64,000 bases of DNA, from contig CALMED010000002.1 of NCBI GenBank assembly GCA_937862815.1, positions 744,001-808,000 of the forward strand, in the 5' to 3' direction. The notes beneath the pieces were generated by a model. It saw only the letters and a list, made by a program, of their open reading frames with translations, searched no databases and was not told the DNA's origin. Made by a program: the position numbers and the translations under genes. Positions 1 through 8,828 of this stretch are shown here, piece after piece; the first letter of the stretch is position 1; the number at the start of each line of letters is the position of its first letter. The stretch comes from an uncultured Chitinophagaceae bacterium (GTDB lineage Bacteria > Bacteroidota > Bacteroidia > Chitinophagales > Chitinophagaceae).

Positions 1-751
1 TGCGCATGTCTTTGGCGTCTTTCAGAAAGTCGGACGCAAAGATGAATGCATTCAGCTCTTCGTTTTTACTGAAAATGATGTCCTGGTTGCTGCCTTCCCA
101 TTCCTTTATACCCCGGTGCATAAACAGGATGTGGTCGCCGATTTCCATCACGCTGTTCATATCGTGTGTGTTCACAATGGTGGTCATGTTGTATTCCAGC
201 GTGATTTCCTTGATCAATTGATCAATTACCAGGGAGGTCTTGGGGTCCAGTCCCGAGTTGGGTTCATCGCAGAACAGGTATTTTGGGTTGAGCACAATAG
301 CCCGGGCGATGCCCACCCGCTTTTTCATGCCCCCACTTATTTCAGCCGGAAACTTCCGGTTAACTTCTTTCAGGTTTACGCGGTCCAGTACTTCATTTAC
401 GCGGTCGAGCTTTTCACGGGTTGTCATACGGGTAAACATGTCCAGCGGGAACATAATGTTCTGTTCCACGGTCATCGAATCAAACAGGGCGGAGCCCTGG
501 AAGAGCATACCAATGCGCTGGCGCAGTTCTTTGCGGGCCGACTCGTTCATGTTGGTGAAACTCTCTCCATTATAAAGAATTTCGCCTTCGTTGGGTTCAA
601 ATAAACCCACAATGCATTTCATGAGCACGGTTTTTCCGCTGCCGCTTGCACCGATGATAAGGTTGCATTTGCCCGTGTCAAAACGGGCCGAAACGCCGTC
701 AATCACCACTTTTTCGTCAAACTGTTTCTTTATGTTTTTGATTTCTATCAT
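1..751 (-). CDS. mlaF: Mla-type ABC transporter ATP-binding protein (partial, runs off left edge)
   Basis: This is the ATPase of an Mla-type system that, with the MlaE permease, moves phospholipid between inner and outer membrane. Read leftwards from the ATG at 751, the product shows Walker A GASGSGKT (residues 34-41), the signature SGGMKKR, and a Walker B ending CDEPNSGLD followed by the THD H-loop. The gene leaves the window at base 1, so the C-terminus is not visible. Its start lies 6 bases after the permease stop, so the two are one operon; an MlaD-like gene would be expected further left (inference). The family is clear, the substrate is taken from the family. Confidence 0.9.
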   Translation of the reverse strand, partial: MIEIKNIKKQFDEKVVIDGVSARFDTGKCNLIIGASGSGKTVLMKCIVGLFEPNEGEILYNGESFTNMNESARKELRQRIGMLFQGSALFDSMTVEQNIMFPLDMFTRMTTREKLDRVNEVLDRVNLKEVNRKFPAEISGGMKKRVGIARAIVLNPKYLFCDEPNSGLDPKTSLVIDQLIKEITLEYNMTTIVNTHDMNSVMEIGDHILFMHRGIKEWEGSNQDIIFSKNEELNAFIFASDFLKDAKDMR

Positions 752-757
752 AGGTAA

Positions 758-1510
758 TCAAAGCAGGATGGCAGCCAGCGCATAATCGGCCAGCAGGATG
801 AGGATACAGCTTACTATTACTGCCTTTGTACCGGCACGTCCTATTTCAAGGGCCCCACCTTCCACGTGGTAGCCGAAATACGCCGGTATACTGGAAATGA
901 TAAAGGCATAGGTATAGGACTTGCTCATGGCAAAAAAGACGTTATACGGAATGAAGTCTTCCAGCAATCCCTGGTCAAATGTTTGTGGCGGCAGGATGCC
1001 GGAGAGTTCGCCGGCCACTTTGCCGCCCCAGATGCCCAGTACAGCGGCCAGTACTACCAGGCAAGGCACCACGATCAGTGCCGCAAGAATCTTAGGCAGT
1101 ACCAGGTAGGCCTTGGTGTTGATGCCCATGATCTTCAGGGCGTCTATCTGCTCGGAGATGCGCATGTTGCCCAGTTCGGAGGCGATGCGGCTGCCCACCA
1201 CGCCGGCCAGTACCACGCAAATGAGCGTAGGCGCCAGTTCCAGGATGATGTTGTCCCGCACAATCACGGCAATAACCGTTTTGGGGATGAGGGGCGTAAC
1301 GAGCTGGTAGGCTGTTTGTACCGTGGTTACGGCACCCAGGAAGATGGAGATAATGACCACAATGCCAATGGACCGTATGCCGATCTCATTGCACTGGTGC
1401 ATCAGTTCTTTCCAGTACAGCCGCCAGTTCTCCGGTTTGGAGATCATCTGGCGCAGCATGAGCAGGTATCGGCCAAGATGGGTAAAAAAGTTCATACGAC
1501 TATCGGGCAA
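758..1510 (-). CDS. mlaE: MlaE family lipid ABC transporter permease
   Basis: This is the inner-membrane permease of the Mla-type lipid transporter. The 250-residue product has a cytoplasmic N-terminal helix followed by about five hydrophobic segments. It carries the family hallmark around residues 105-130 (GSRIASELGNMRISEQIDAL), the conserved Glu-Ile-Gly-rich coupling region that contacts the ATPase. Length is normal for MlaE. A second Met at residue 6 (about 1495) is an alternative start. The ATPase gene follows after 6 bases. No Mla periplasmic component lies upstream; the next gene in that direction is maeB. Confidence 0.9.
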   Translation of the reverse strand: MPDSRMNFFTHLGRYLLMLRQMISKPENWRLYWKELMHQCNEIGIRSIGIVVIISIFLGAVTTVQTAYQLVTPLIPKTVIAVIVRDNIILELAPTLICVVLAGVVGSRIASELGNMRISEQIDALKIMGINTKAYLVLPKILAALIVVPCLVVLAAVLGIWGGKVAGELSGILPPQTFDQGLLEDFIPYNVFFAMSKSYTYAFIISSIPAYFGYHVEGGALEIGRAGTKAVIVSCILILLADYALAAILL

Positions 1511-1581
1511 CGGTTCATGAATACTACGTGCCAGTGCCGTGAAGATACAACACCAGGCGGAGAATGGACCGATATCCCTTC

Positions 1582-3927
1582 TCAGATATCATGGCTCACC
1601 CGCCTGAATTTCTTCCAGAGCGGGCTTTTGGCAATCGCTTCCCGTGTATTGCTTTTGTTTTTCATCTGTGCTTCCACCACTGCAATGAGTACCATGTTCA
1701 GGATGGCCCGCACCGAAGAACCCAGTTGCAGCACGTGTACCGGCTTGTTCAGTCCCAGCAATATGGGGCCAATGGCATCGGCTTCTCCTACTTCCTGCAA
1801 GAGGTTGTAAGCAATGTTGCTGCTCGCCAGGTTGGGGAAGATGAGAATATTGGGTTCGCCGTGCACCAGTTCGCTGAAGGGGTAGTTGTCTTTCAGGATA
1901 TCCCGGTTGAAGGCCACGATGGGCTGGATTTCTCCGTCGCAGATCAGGTTGGGCTCCCGTTCTTTCACAAGGCTGCGGGCACGGGCCACGAGGCGTGCTT
2001 CGGGCGAGTCGCTGCTGCCAAAGTTGGAATAACTCAGCATGGCTATACGGGGGGTGATGCCAAATGTGCGCACTTCCCGCGCCACCAGTTGGGTGATGTC
2101 GGCCAGTTCTTCGGCAGTGGGATTAAAGTTCACCGTCGCGTCGGCCAGAAAAAGAGGGCCTTTCTTGGTGAGCATGATGTACATGCCGGCAATCTTGTTG
2201 GTGCCCGGCTCGGTACCAATAATTTCCAATGCCGGCCGGATGGTATCTACGTACTTGCGGCTCAGTCCGCTGAGCATGGCATCGGCTTCCCCCATTTCCA
2301 CCATCATACAGCCAAAATGAGTGCGTTCTTTCATGGCCTTGCTGGCTTCGTACCGGTTCAGGCCTTTTCGCTGGCGTTTCTGGAAGAAGCGGCGTCCGAA
2401 CTCATCCCGTTGGTGGTTTTGGTGCGGACTCTTCGGGTCCAGCACCGGAATACCGTCGAGGTCAATTCCATTGGCCGCAGCCATTTCGTGGATATTTTTC
2501 ACATCTCCCAGCAGGATGGGATAGGCTATGCCTTCTTCATAAGCCAGTTGGGCCGCTTTGATGATTTTGATGTTTTCTGCATCGCTGAACACCACCCGTT
2601 TCGGATCCTTGCGGGCCTTGCTGCCGATGGCACGCATCAGCTGGTTGTCAATGCCCAGCCGCTTGTTGAGCTCCAGTTCGTAAGCTTCCCAGTTGGTGAT
2701 GGCTTTCTGCGCCACGCCACTCTCCATGGCAGCTTTGGCCACCGCAGGCGCCACAATGCTCAGCAGGCGTGGATCCAAAGGTTTGGGAATGATGTAATGT
2801 GGTCCGAACGTAATGCTCGTTTCGTTGTAGGCCATGTTCACGATGTCGGGAACCGGCGATTTGGCCAGGGCCGCCAATGCTTTTACGGCCGCCAGCTTCA
2901 TGGCTTCGTTGATCTGGCGGGCCCGCACGTCGAGTGCTCCGCGGAAGATATACGGAAAGCCAAGCACGTTGTTTACCTGGTTGGGGTAGTCGCTGCGGCC
3001 GGTGGCCATGATGATATCTTTTCGAACACTGGTGGCATCGTCCCAGGTGATTTCGGGATCGGGGTTGGCCATGGCAAAGACGATGGGGTTTTTGGCCATG
3101 CTCTTCACCATTTCTTTGCTGATGACATTACCCTTACTGAGACCAATGAATACATCAGCTCCCGTAAGGGCTTCTTCCAGTGAAAGGTTTTTTCCTTTGC
3201 TCAGGTAGATTTTTTTCAGCTCGTCCAGGTCGTTCCGTGATTCGTGAACCAGGCCTTTGCTGTCGAACACCATGAAATTTTCATGCCGGGCTCCCAGTGC
3301 TTCATAGAGCTTCATGCAGGCGATGGCGGCGGCGCCCGCTCCGTTTACCACAATGCGAACTTTCTCGATTTTCTTTTTCTGAAGTTCCAGTGCATTCAGC
3401 AGGGCGGCAGCGCTGATGATGGCGGTACCGTGCTGATCGTCGTGCATCAGCGGAATATTCATCTCCTGCTTCAGCCGCTGTTCAATGTAGAAGCACTCGG
3501 GGGCTTTGATGTCTTCCAGGTTAATTCCCCCGAAGGTGGGTTCCAGCGCTTTGACAATTTCTACAAATTTTGCAGGGTCTTTTTCGTTGATCTCAATGTC
3601 GTACACGTCAATGTCGGCAAAGATTTTAAATAATACCCCCTTCCCTTCCATCACCGGTTTACCGGCCTCGGGCCCTATATCGCCCAGGCCCAGCACCGCG
3701 GTTCCATTGCTGATCACGGCCACCAGGTTACCCTTGGCGGTGTACTTATACACGTCTTCCGGGTTGGCGGCAATTTCTTTACAGGGTTCGGCCACGCCGG
3801 GTGAATAGGCAAGGGATAAATCACGTTGGGTTTTGGCTTCTTTGGTGGGGATGACTTCAATCTTTCCGGGACGGCCTTTGGCATGGTATTCCAATGCCTG
3901 CTGGCGTCGTAATTGTTCTTTACTCAT
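1582..3927 (-). CDS. maeB: NADP-dependent malic enzyme with C-terminal phosphotransacetylase-like domain
   Basis: Decarboxylates malate to pyruvate with reduction of NADP, supplying NADPH and linking the TCA cycle to pyruvate. The 781-residue protein has the MaeB layout: an N-terminal malic domain (motif [10 protein letters not shown] near residue 40 and [18 protein letters not shown] near 70), a metal-site region ([11 protein letters not shown]), a Rossmann domain ([12 protein letters not shown] near 193), and from about residue 430 a phosphate acetyltransferase-like domain that in characterised MaeB proteins regulates activity through acetyl-CoA. Length and order fit the family well. It is probably transcribed alone, with about 80 bases upstream and 71 bases before mlaE. 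Confidence 0.95.
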   Translation of the reverse strand: MSKEQLRRQQALEYHAKGRPGKIEVIPTKEAKTQRDLSLAYSPGVAEPCKEIAANPEDVYKYTAKGNLVAVISNGTAVLGLGDIGPEAGKPVMEGKGVLFKIFADIDVYDIEINEKDPAKFVEIVKALEPTFGGINLEDIKAPECFYIEQRLKQEMNIPLMHDDQHGTAIISAAALLNALELQKKKIEKVRIVVNGAGAAAIACMKLYEALGARHENFMVFDSKGLVHESRNDLDELKKIYLSKGKNLSLEEALTGADVFIGLSKGNVISKEMVKSMAKNPIVFAMANPDPEITWDDATSVRKDIIMATGRSDYPNQVNNVLGFPYIFRGALDVRARQINEAMKLAAVKALAALAKSPVPDIVNMAYNETSITFGPHYIIPKPLDPRLLSIVAPAVAKAAMESGVAQKAITNWEAYELELNKRLGIDNQLMRAIGSKARKDPKRVVFSDAENIKIIKAAQLAYEEGIAYPILLGDVKNIHEMAAANGIDLDGIPVLDPKSPHQNHQRDEFGRRFFQKRQRKGLNRYEASKAMKERTHFGCMMVEMGEADAMLSGLSRKYVDTIRPALEIIGTEPGTNKIAGMYIMLTKKGPLFLADATVNFNPTAEELADITQLVAREVRTFGITPRIAMLSYSNFGSSDSPEARLVARARSLVKEREPNLICDGEIQPIVAFNRDILKDNYPFSELVHGEPNILIFPNLASSNIAYNLLQEVGEADAIGPILLGLNKPVHVLQLGSSVRAILNMVLIAVVEAQMKNKSNTREAIAKSPLWKKFRRVSHDI

Positions 3928-4010
3928 ACTGTGGGTTTAAAGCAATCGGGCAGTAGCAACTGCCGGCGGGCAAGGTACGAAAAAGGGCATTGTGCCACTT
4001 GTGCGGCAGG

Positions 4011-5204
4011 TTACTTATGTGCAGGGGCCTGCAGTGCAGCACCCAGCCAGGCCATGAAGCCCATGCCGGTTTCTATTGCATCTTCATCTACATTAAATGT
4101 GGGGGTGTGCACACCGCTGGTGATGCCTTTTTCCCGGTTCATTACGCCTAAACGGAAAAAACATCCGGGTACCTGCTGCGAATAATATCCAAAATCCTCT
4201 GCGCCCATGCGCAGTTCGGTTTCTTCAATGTCGTCGGGGCTGAGGTAGGTGGCAGCAGCTGCCCGGGCGGCTTCATTCAGTTCTTCGTGGTTGTACACCG
4301 TTGGATAGCCCACATCAATGTGCAGGTCGGCGTTGCCGCCCATGCTTTGTACCAATTGCTCCGTTGTGCGGCGGATGAGGTCGTGTGCCTCGAAGCGCCA
4401 GGTTTCGTTCATGGCACGGAATGTCCCCATCAGTTTTACTTCACCGGGTATGATATTGGTGGTGGTGCCGCCGTGAATAGAGGTGATGGACAATACCGAA
4501 GGCTGGTGGGGATCGCGGTGGCGACTGATGACCTGTTGCAACGCCTGGATTAATTGAGCAGCAATGGGGATGGGGTCCACTGCCAGGTGAGGTGCTGCAG
4601 CATGGCCCCCTTTCCCTTTGATAGTGATGTACAATTCATCCGCGCTGGCCATTACTTTACCGCCGCGGAAGCTGAGTTTACCCACGGGAAGCCCGGGATG
4701 TACATGCAGTGCCACTATGGCTTCCGGTCTTGGATGTTCCAGCACGCCCTCCCTGATCATAAGACTGGCGCCGCCGGGGTTTTTTTCTTCGCCGGGTTGG
4801 AAGATCAGTTTAACGCTGCCGCTCCACTGGTCGCGGGTTGCCTGCAGGATGCGGGCGGCCCCCAGCAGGCAGGAAGTATGCACATCATGTCCGCAGGCGT
4901 GCATGATGCCCGGATGAACCGAAGCGTAGGAAACATTATTTTCTTCCTGGATGGGCAGGGCATCCATATCGGCCCGCAGGGCAATCGTGCGGGACGCCGG
5001 GTTCTTACCTTCAACCACGCCAACTACACCGGTGGTGGCCATGACGGTATAAGGAATGCCGAATTCTTTCAGCCTGGATTGAACGAAGGCCGATGTTTCA
5101 AATTCCTGGTAGCTCAGCTCCGGATGCGCATGCAGGTGGTGCCGGATGGCGATGCAGTCTTGTTTGTATTCGCGGGCTAGTTCCTGGATTGTTTGCAGCA
5201 GCAT
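4011..5204 (-). CDS. M20 family metallopeptidase / N-acyl-amino acid amidohydrolase
   Basis: Predicted cytoplasmic zinc hydrolase that removes acyl groups from N-acyl amino acids (hippurate hydrolase/AbgB-like group). The 397-residue product shows the M20 metal and catalytic motifs: ALRADMDALP near residue 75, MHACGHDVHT near 102, QPGEEKNPGGA near 137, the dimerisation-domain GGHAAAPH near 198, and the C-terminal ligand motif MGAEDFGYYSQ near 335. No signal peptide is seen. A TAnnTTTG-type box at 5210-5217 lies just upstream of the ATG, supporting this start and a very short leader. The actual substrate cannot be told from sequence. Confidence 0.88.
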   Translation of the reverse strand: MLLQTIQELAREYKQDCIAIRHHLHAHPELSYQEFETSAFVQSRLKEFGIPYTVMATTGVVGVVEGKNPASRTIALRADMDALPIQEENNVSYASVHPGIMHACGHDVHTSCLLGAARILQATRDQWSGSVKLIFQPGEEKNPGGASLMIREGVLEHPRPEAIVALHVHPGLPVGKLSFRGGKVMASADELYITIKGKGGHAAAPHLAVDPIPIAAQLIQALQQVISRHRDPHQPSVLSITSIHGGTTTNIIPGEVKLMGTFRAMNETWRFEAHDLIRRTTEQLVQSMGGNADLHIDVGYPTVYNHEELNEAARAAAATYLSPDDIEETELRMGAEDFGYYSQQVPGCFFRLGVMNREKGITSGVHTPTFNVDEDAIETGMGFMAWLGAALQAPAHK

Positions 5205-5209
5205 GGGTG

Positions 5210-5217
5210 CAAAAGTA
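5210..5217 (-). promoter_or_regulatory. Putative -7 promoter box of the M20 hydrolase gene
   Basis: On the minus strand this reads TACTTTTG, matching the Bacteroidota TAnnTTTG element. It ends 5 bases before the ATG, which would give an extremely short leader. No clear -33 TTTG partner is seen. Confidence 0.4.
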
Positions 5218-5262
5218 CAACTTATCCCAAGAGAGCAGATCCATGCCGGGACTGCAGCAATT

Positions 5263-5748
5263 TTAACGTAATTCTTCGGGAGCGGGTTTTACCTCAATTT
5301 CACTGGGAATCACAAAAACCCCGCTGGGGAACAGGCGGTTGAGCTCTTTACGCAGTTCATCGGCATCTTTACGTTCAATAAAATTCCCGATGCGTAATTT
5401 GAAATAGGGTGCCTGGTACATCAGGTAGGTCCTGTGATCGGGGTAGAGCGACAGCAGGCGGGATTTGGTGTTCAGCGCTTCGTTCCGATCGGTGGTGTTC
5501 AATACCTGGATGCGGAAACCCCGCTTGGGTACATTGCGTACGGCGGTTGCTTTTTTGTTGATCTCGGCTCTTTTAGCGGCCAGCACACCATATCGCAGGT
5601 CGTTTTCCACCACAATTCCGTTTGCGAGGGTGTCTGAAATGACCTGGCCGTTTGATGCCGTCGCAACTGACAGCAGCAGCAGCAGCAAAATAAACGGCTT
5701 TATATACCTTGAGTCCAGGTGCATGGATACTTTCAATGCAGAGATCAT
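5263..5748 (-). CDS. Secreted SPOR-domain-like protein
   Basis: Small exported protein of unknown role. The likely start is the Met at about 5724, because the residues after it form a signal peptide (basic IKP stretch, then a run of Leu, ending near ATASNGQ). The mature part ends in a region of about 75 residues (RGFRIQVLNTTDRNEALNTK onward, with YFKLRIGNF and DADELRKELN) that fits a SPOR domain, a fold that binds denuded peptidoglycan glycans. This suggests a cell-envelope role. It lies between the M20 hydrolase and the dehydrogenase pair on the same strand, with no functional link evident. Confidence 0.75.
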   Translation of the reverse strand: MISALKVSMHLDSRYIKPFILLLLLLSVATASNGQVISDTLANGIVVENDLRYGVLAAKRAEINKKATAVRNVPKRGFRIQVLNTTDRNEALNTKSRLLSLYPDHRTYLMYQAPYFKLRIGNFIERKDADELRKELNRLFPSGVFVIPSEIEVKPAPEELR

Positions 5749-5807
5749 ACCAAAGATGACGAAAGTGCGTAGGGTTGCGTTGGATGCGTGCCGGTTTTAG
5801 CAGGAAA

Positions 5808-6746
5808 TTAATACTTACTGCCCCCTCCACCGATGTTTTCAATGGGATGCCAGGTCGTTTTGATTTCCTGTGTATCCAGAATGAAATAGGGCGATTGTCC
5901 TTCGTTACCGGCCCAGGATACTTCCGAGTAGTTAAACACCCGTTTTACATTTGCGGCTGCCTTTTCCTGCAGCAGTTTCAATGTGGCTGCGTCATGTTCG
6001 GCATGTACAAGAGCGTTTACGTCCATGTGATCGGCCATCCAGGGGGCCAGTTCGCTCACCTTGCCGGTGAGGATATTGACCACACCACCGGGCAGGTCGG
6101 AGCAGTTAAGCACTTCTGAGAACGTAACGCTGCAGAGAGGCTTGTTGTACGATCCCAGGACGATGCAGGTATTTCCGCCGGCAATGACGGGAGCCATCAC
6201 CGAAACGAGGCCGAGCAGCGACGTTTCCTGCGGGGCAATGATCGCCACCACACCGGTGGGTTCGGGCACCGAAAAGTTGAAATGAGAGGAAGCCACCGGG
6301 TTTACTGAGCCAAAGAGTTGCTGGTATTTATCACACCAGCCGGCATAATAGATCAGCCGGTCAATAGCCAGGTTCACTTCTTTTTCTGCCTGGGAACGTG
6401 ATGCATCCTGCAGTTGCAGCTCTTCCACGAACTGGGCTTTGCGTCCTTCCAGCATCTCAGCCATGCGGTACAGGATCTGGCCCCGGTTGAAGGCCGCCCG
6501 TCCGCTCCAGCCGCCAAACGCATTGCGGGCCGCTTCCACCGCATCGCGGAAATCTTTGCGGGAGCTGAGGCATACATTGGCCAGCTTCTTTCCTTTGGCG
6601 TTTACCGGTACATAATACCTGCCCGACTCGGTGCGGGGGAACTGTCCGCCGATGTAGATTTTGTATGTTTTTAAAACCTCGAGGCGGGATTCCGGGGTTG
6701 TTCCGCTGTTAGAACTTGCTGCTTTTTTCGAAATTGAACGGGCCAT
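5808..6746 (-). CDS. Half-size, catalytically incomplete aldehyde dehydrogenase-like protein
   Basis: The 312-residue product matches only the N-terminal and NAD-binding parts of aldehyde dehydrogenases (YIGGQFPRTESGRYYVPV near residue 30, GVVAIIAPQETSLLGLVSVM near 165, LPGGVVNILTGKVSELAPWM near 219). It stops before the ELGGK glutamate loop and the catalytic-cysteine loop, so it should not be an active dehydrogenase. It is the third gene of a deoC/ALDH operon, separated from the full ALDH by a four-helix-bundle element. By analogy with ALDH16, which joins an active and a vestigial ALDH domain in one chain, it may be a structural partner of the neighbouring enzyme (inference). There is no frameshift relic: the C-terminus ends naturally with a Gly-rich tail. 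Confidence 0.85.
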   Translation of the reverse strand: MARSISKKAASSNSGTTPESRLEVLKTYKIYIGGQFPRTESGRYYVPVNAKGKKLANVCLSSRKDFRDAVEAARNAFGGWSGRAAFNRGQILYRMAEMLEGRKAQFVEELQLQDASRSQAEKEVNLAIDRLIYYAGWCDKYQQLFGSVNPVASSHFNFSVPEPTGVVAIIAPQETSLLGLVSVMAPVIAGGNTCIVLGSYNKPLCSVTFSEVLNCSDLPGGVVNILTGKVSELAPWMADHMDVNALVHAEHDAATLKLLQEKAAANVKRVFNYSEVSWAGNEGQSPYFILDTQEIKTTWHPIENIGGGGSKY

Positions 6747-6777
6747 ATATTTTGTTTCAAAAGTTCAAGGTTTTTTT

Positions 6778-6804
6778 GGTTCCAGGGGTTCCAAAGGTTC
6801 CAGA
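6778..6804 (+). repeat. Three 9-bp units GGTTCCARR (left arm of the inserted element)
   Basis: Three consecutive 9-bp units beginning GGTTCCA at 6778, 6787 and 6796. They run directly into the stop codon of the four-helix-bundle gene and are the reverse-sense counterpart of the array at 7260-7295. Confidence 0.8.
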
Positions 6805-6806
6805 GG

Positions 6807-7208
6807 TTAGGTATTTCTCATGTTTTTGTTCCTAACTCCTTTATAGGATGAGTTTTCAAGGTAGCTGATCAGTCGTTGAATCAGGCTACTTAGTTTTGCC
6901 TGCATTGTGAAGCTGCCAAATTCATCTTCTGTTACTATTTTACGATCCATTGCTCTGTATAATTGTGATCTGAATTCACCGCAAGATGCTTTTGCTATGT
7001 ACAGGTATTGAATGAACTCTCTGTTGCCTCCTCTTTCGAATCCTTCCGCAATGTTATCCATAATGGACCCTGCCGATCCTTCAATTTGATTGATCAGTCG
7101 GTAACTGTTTTTGAAACGTCCTTCATCAATCAACTTTCCTATCGATTCATTCAACTTTCCGGCTTCCTGCCATGAAAGGATGTCCTCAAATCTTTCAATT
7201 TTTGCCAT
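6807..7208 (-). CDS. Four helix bundle protein (23S rRNA IVP family)
   Basis: The 133-residue product belongs to the four-helix-bundle family first found encoded in intervening sequences of 23S rRNA genes. The diagnostic stretch is NIAEGFERGGNREFIQYLYI (about residues 52-71), followed by AKASCGEFRSQLYRA. No biochemical function is established for the family; the related Avd protein of diversity-generating retroelements binds RNA, so RNA binding is a reasonable guess. Codon use and base composition are clearly AT-richer than in the flanking dehydrogenase genes, suggesting acquisition. It lies inside an element with inverted repeat arrays. A second, divergent member is at 49711-50094. Confidence 0.88.
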   Translation of the reverse strand: MAKIERFEDILSWQEAGKLNESIGKLIDEGRFKNSYRLINQIEGSAGSIMDNIAEGFERGGNREFIQYLYIAKASCGEFRSQLYRAMDRKIVTEDEFGSFTMQAKLSSLIQRLISYLENSSYKGVRNKNMRNT

Positions 7209-7259
7209 GGTGCTTTTTTTATAGGTTAAATGAATAATCCGGATTCGATCTCAAACTTC

Positions 7260-7295
7260 TTGAACCTCTTGAACCTCTTCAGCTTCTTGAACCTC
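7260..7295 (+). repeat. Four 9-bp tandem units TTGAACCTC (right arm of the inserted element)
   Basis: Units start at 7260, 7269, 7278 (degenerate, TTCAGCTTC) and 7287. A fifth weak unit precedes at 7251. The array stops exactly at the first base after the ALDH stop codon (TGA on the minus strand at 7296-7298). Confidence 0.85.
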
Positions 7296-8777
7296 TCAAA
7301 CCAAATTCACGTATGCACTCAATCCATGCAATCCCCCTTCCCGGCCATACCCGCTCTCTTTGTAGCCGCCAAACGGCGAGGTGGGGTCAAATTTGTTATA
7401 GGTATTGGCCCATACCACACCGGCCCGCATTTTGGTGGTCATATTAAATATTTTGGAACCCTTATCGGTCCATACGCCCGCCGATAAACCAAACGGCGTA
7501 TTGTTGGCTTTTTCAATCACTTCGTCTTCGGTACGGAAGGTCTGGATGGCCAGTACCGGTCCGAAGATCTCTTCCTGCGCAATGCGGTTGCTCTGCGCCA
7601 CATTGGTGAAGAGGGTGGGGCGGCAGAAGAATCCTTTCGGGGGCAGGACACAGCTGCTCTGGTGCATTTCGGCGCCTTCCTGCAGCCCGATTTTGATGTA
7701 CTGTTCAATGGTCTGCAGCTGTTGCCGCGAGTTAATGGCGCCCACATCGGTGTTTTTGTCGAGCGGATCGCCCACAATGAGGGTATCGAGCCGGTCTTTG
7801 AGTTTGCGCAATACCGTTTTATAAACCGATTCCTGCACGTACAGGCGGGAGCCGGCGCAGCATACATGACCCTGGTTGAAGAAGATGCCGTTGATTACAC
7901 CTTCTACGGCCTGGTCGAGCGGAGCGTCTTCAAAAATGATATTGGCTGCTTTGCCGCCCAGTTCCAGGGTGGCTTTTTTATTGGTGCCGGCAATGGCCCG
8001 CTGGATGATCTTGCCCACATCGGTGGAGCCGGTGAAAGCTATTTTATCAACGCCCGGGTGGTTCACCAGGGCGGCCCCCGTAGCCCCGGCGCCGGTGATG
8101 ATGTTCACCACGCCAGGCGGCAGGTCGGCTTCCTGGATGATTTCTGCAAGTTTAAGGGCGGTGAGCGAGGTGGTTTCGGCCGGCTTCAGCACCACGGTAT
8201 TGCCGGTGGCAAGTGCCGGGGCTATTTTCCAGGCAGCCATCAGCAAAGGGAAGTTCCAGGGGATGATCTGCCCGGCAACGCCCAGCGGCGCTGTACGGCG
8301 GTTGGGGAAGGCGTATTCCAGTTTGTCGGCCCAACCCGCATAATAAAAGAAATGATTGGCGGCGGTAGGTACGTCAAAGTCGCGGCTCTCGCGGATGGGC
8401 TTTCCTCCGTCGAGGGATTCAATCACGGCAAATTCGCGGGCCCGCTCCTGAACCATACGGGCGATGCGGTAAATGTATTTGGCCCGCTCTTTACCCGGCA
8501 TCTTTTTCCAGTACTTATCCGAAGCCGTGCGGGCAGCTTTTACGGCGGTATCCACATCGGCAGAACCGGCTTCGGCGATCATGCTGAGTTTTTCTTCTGT
8601 TGCGGGGTTGATGCTGGGAAAATATTTTTTACTGCCGGGCTTTACGAAGGCACCGTTGATGAACAGTTCATACCGCTCCCGGATGGTGGCGATGTCGCGG
8701 CTTTCCGGTGCCGGGGCATATTGCCAGGTGGTATCAAACTGCAGTTTCAGGGTGTTGGCGGCTTTTTTGGTTGCCAT
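7296..8777 (-). CDS. Aldehyde dehydrogenase (full length, active-site residues present)
   Basis: Soluble NAD(P)-dependent aldehyde dehydrogenase of 493 residues. The N-terminal region, cofactor domain (GQIIPWNFPLL, FTGSTDVGKIIQ), general-base loop TLELGGKAANI and catalytic-cysteine loop FFNQGHVCCAGSR are all present, and the C-terminal PFGGYKESGYGREGG is intact. It follows deoC by 51 bases on the same strand; DeoC releases acetaldehyde from deoxyribose-5-phosphate, so oxidation of acetaldehyde to acetate is a sensible role (inference). Downstream come the inserted four-helix-bundle element and then the half-size ALDH. Substrate range is not determined by the sequence. Confidence 0.92.
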   Translation of the reverse strand: MATKKAANTLKLQFDTTWQYAPAPESRDIATIRERYELFINGAFVKPGSKKYFPSINPATEEKLSMIAEAGSADVDTAVKAARTASDKYWKKMPGKERAKYIYRIARMVQERAREFAVIESLDGGKPIRESRDFDVPTAANHFFYYAGWADKLEYAFPNRRTAPLGVAGQIIPWNFPLLMAAWKIAPALATGNTVVLKPAETTSLTALKLAEIIQEADLPPGVVNIITGAGATGAALVNHPGVDKIAFTGSTDVGKIIQRAIAGTNKKATLELGGKAANIIFEDAPLDQAVEGVINGIFFNQGHVCCAGSRLYVQESVYKTVLRKLKDRLDTLIVGDPLDKNTDVGAINSRQQLQTIEQYIKIGLQEGAEMHQSSCVLPPKGFFCRPTLFTNVAQSNRIAQEEIFGPVLAIQTFRTEDEVIEKANNTPFGLSAGVWTDKGSKIFNMTTKMRAGVVWANTYNKFDPTSPFGGYKESGYGREGGLHGLSAYVNLV

Positions 8778-8828
8778 ATCAGAATGTGTTTAACCTTGAT
8801 GGAATGGTGCTGGCTGTTTGGCCGTTTA

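Larger units (their letters stand above)
6757..7295 (-). mobile_element. IVS-like inserted element carrying a four-helix-bundle gene, flanked by inverted 9-bp repeat arrays
   Basis: The stretch fills the whole gap between the full ALDH gene and its half-size partner. Its right edge is an array of 9-bp units TTGAACCTC (7260-7295, one unit degenerate) that abuts the ALDH stop codon. Its left edge is an array of 9-bp units GGTTCCARR (6778-6804) in opposite sense, plus a further AAGTTCAAG. The arms could pair imperfectly in the transcript. The interior is more AT-rich than its neighbours and encodes one IVP-family protein. The overall plan resembles 23S rRNA intervening sequences. No transposase is present; mobility is inferred. 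Confidence 0.45.

Noticed and set aside
5808-6746. Half-size ALDH as a decayed pseudogene
   Set aside because: It has an intact start, stop and frame, normal codon use, and conserved-looking cofactor-domain motifs; a maintained partner protein is more likely.
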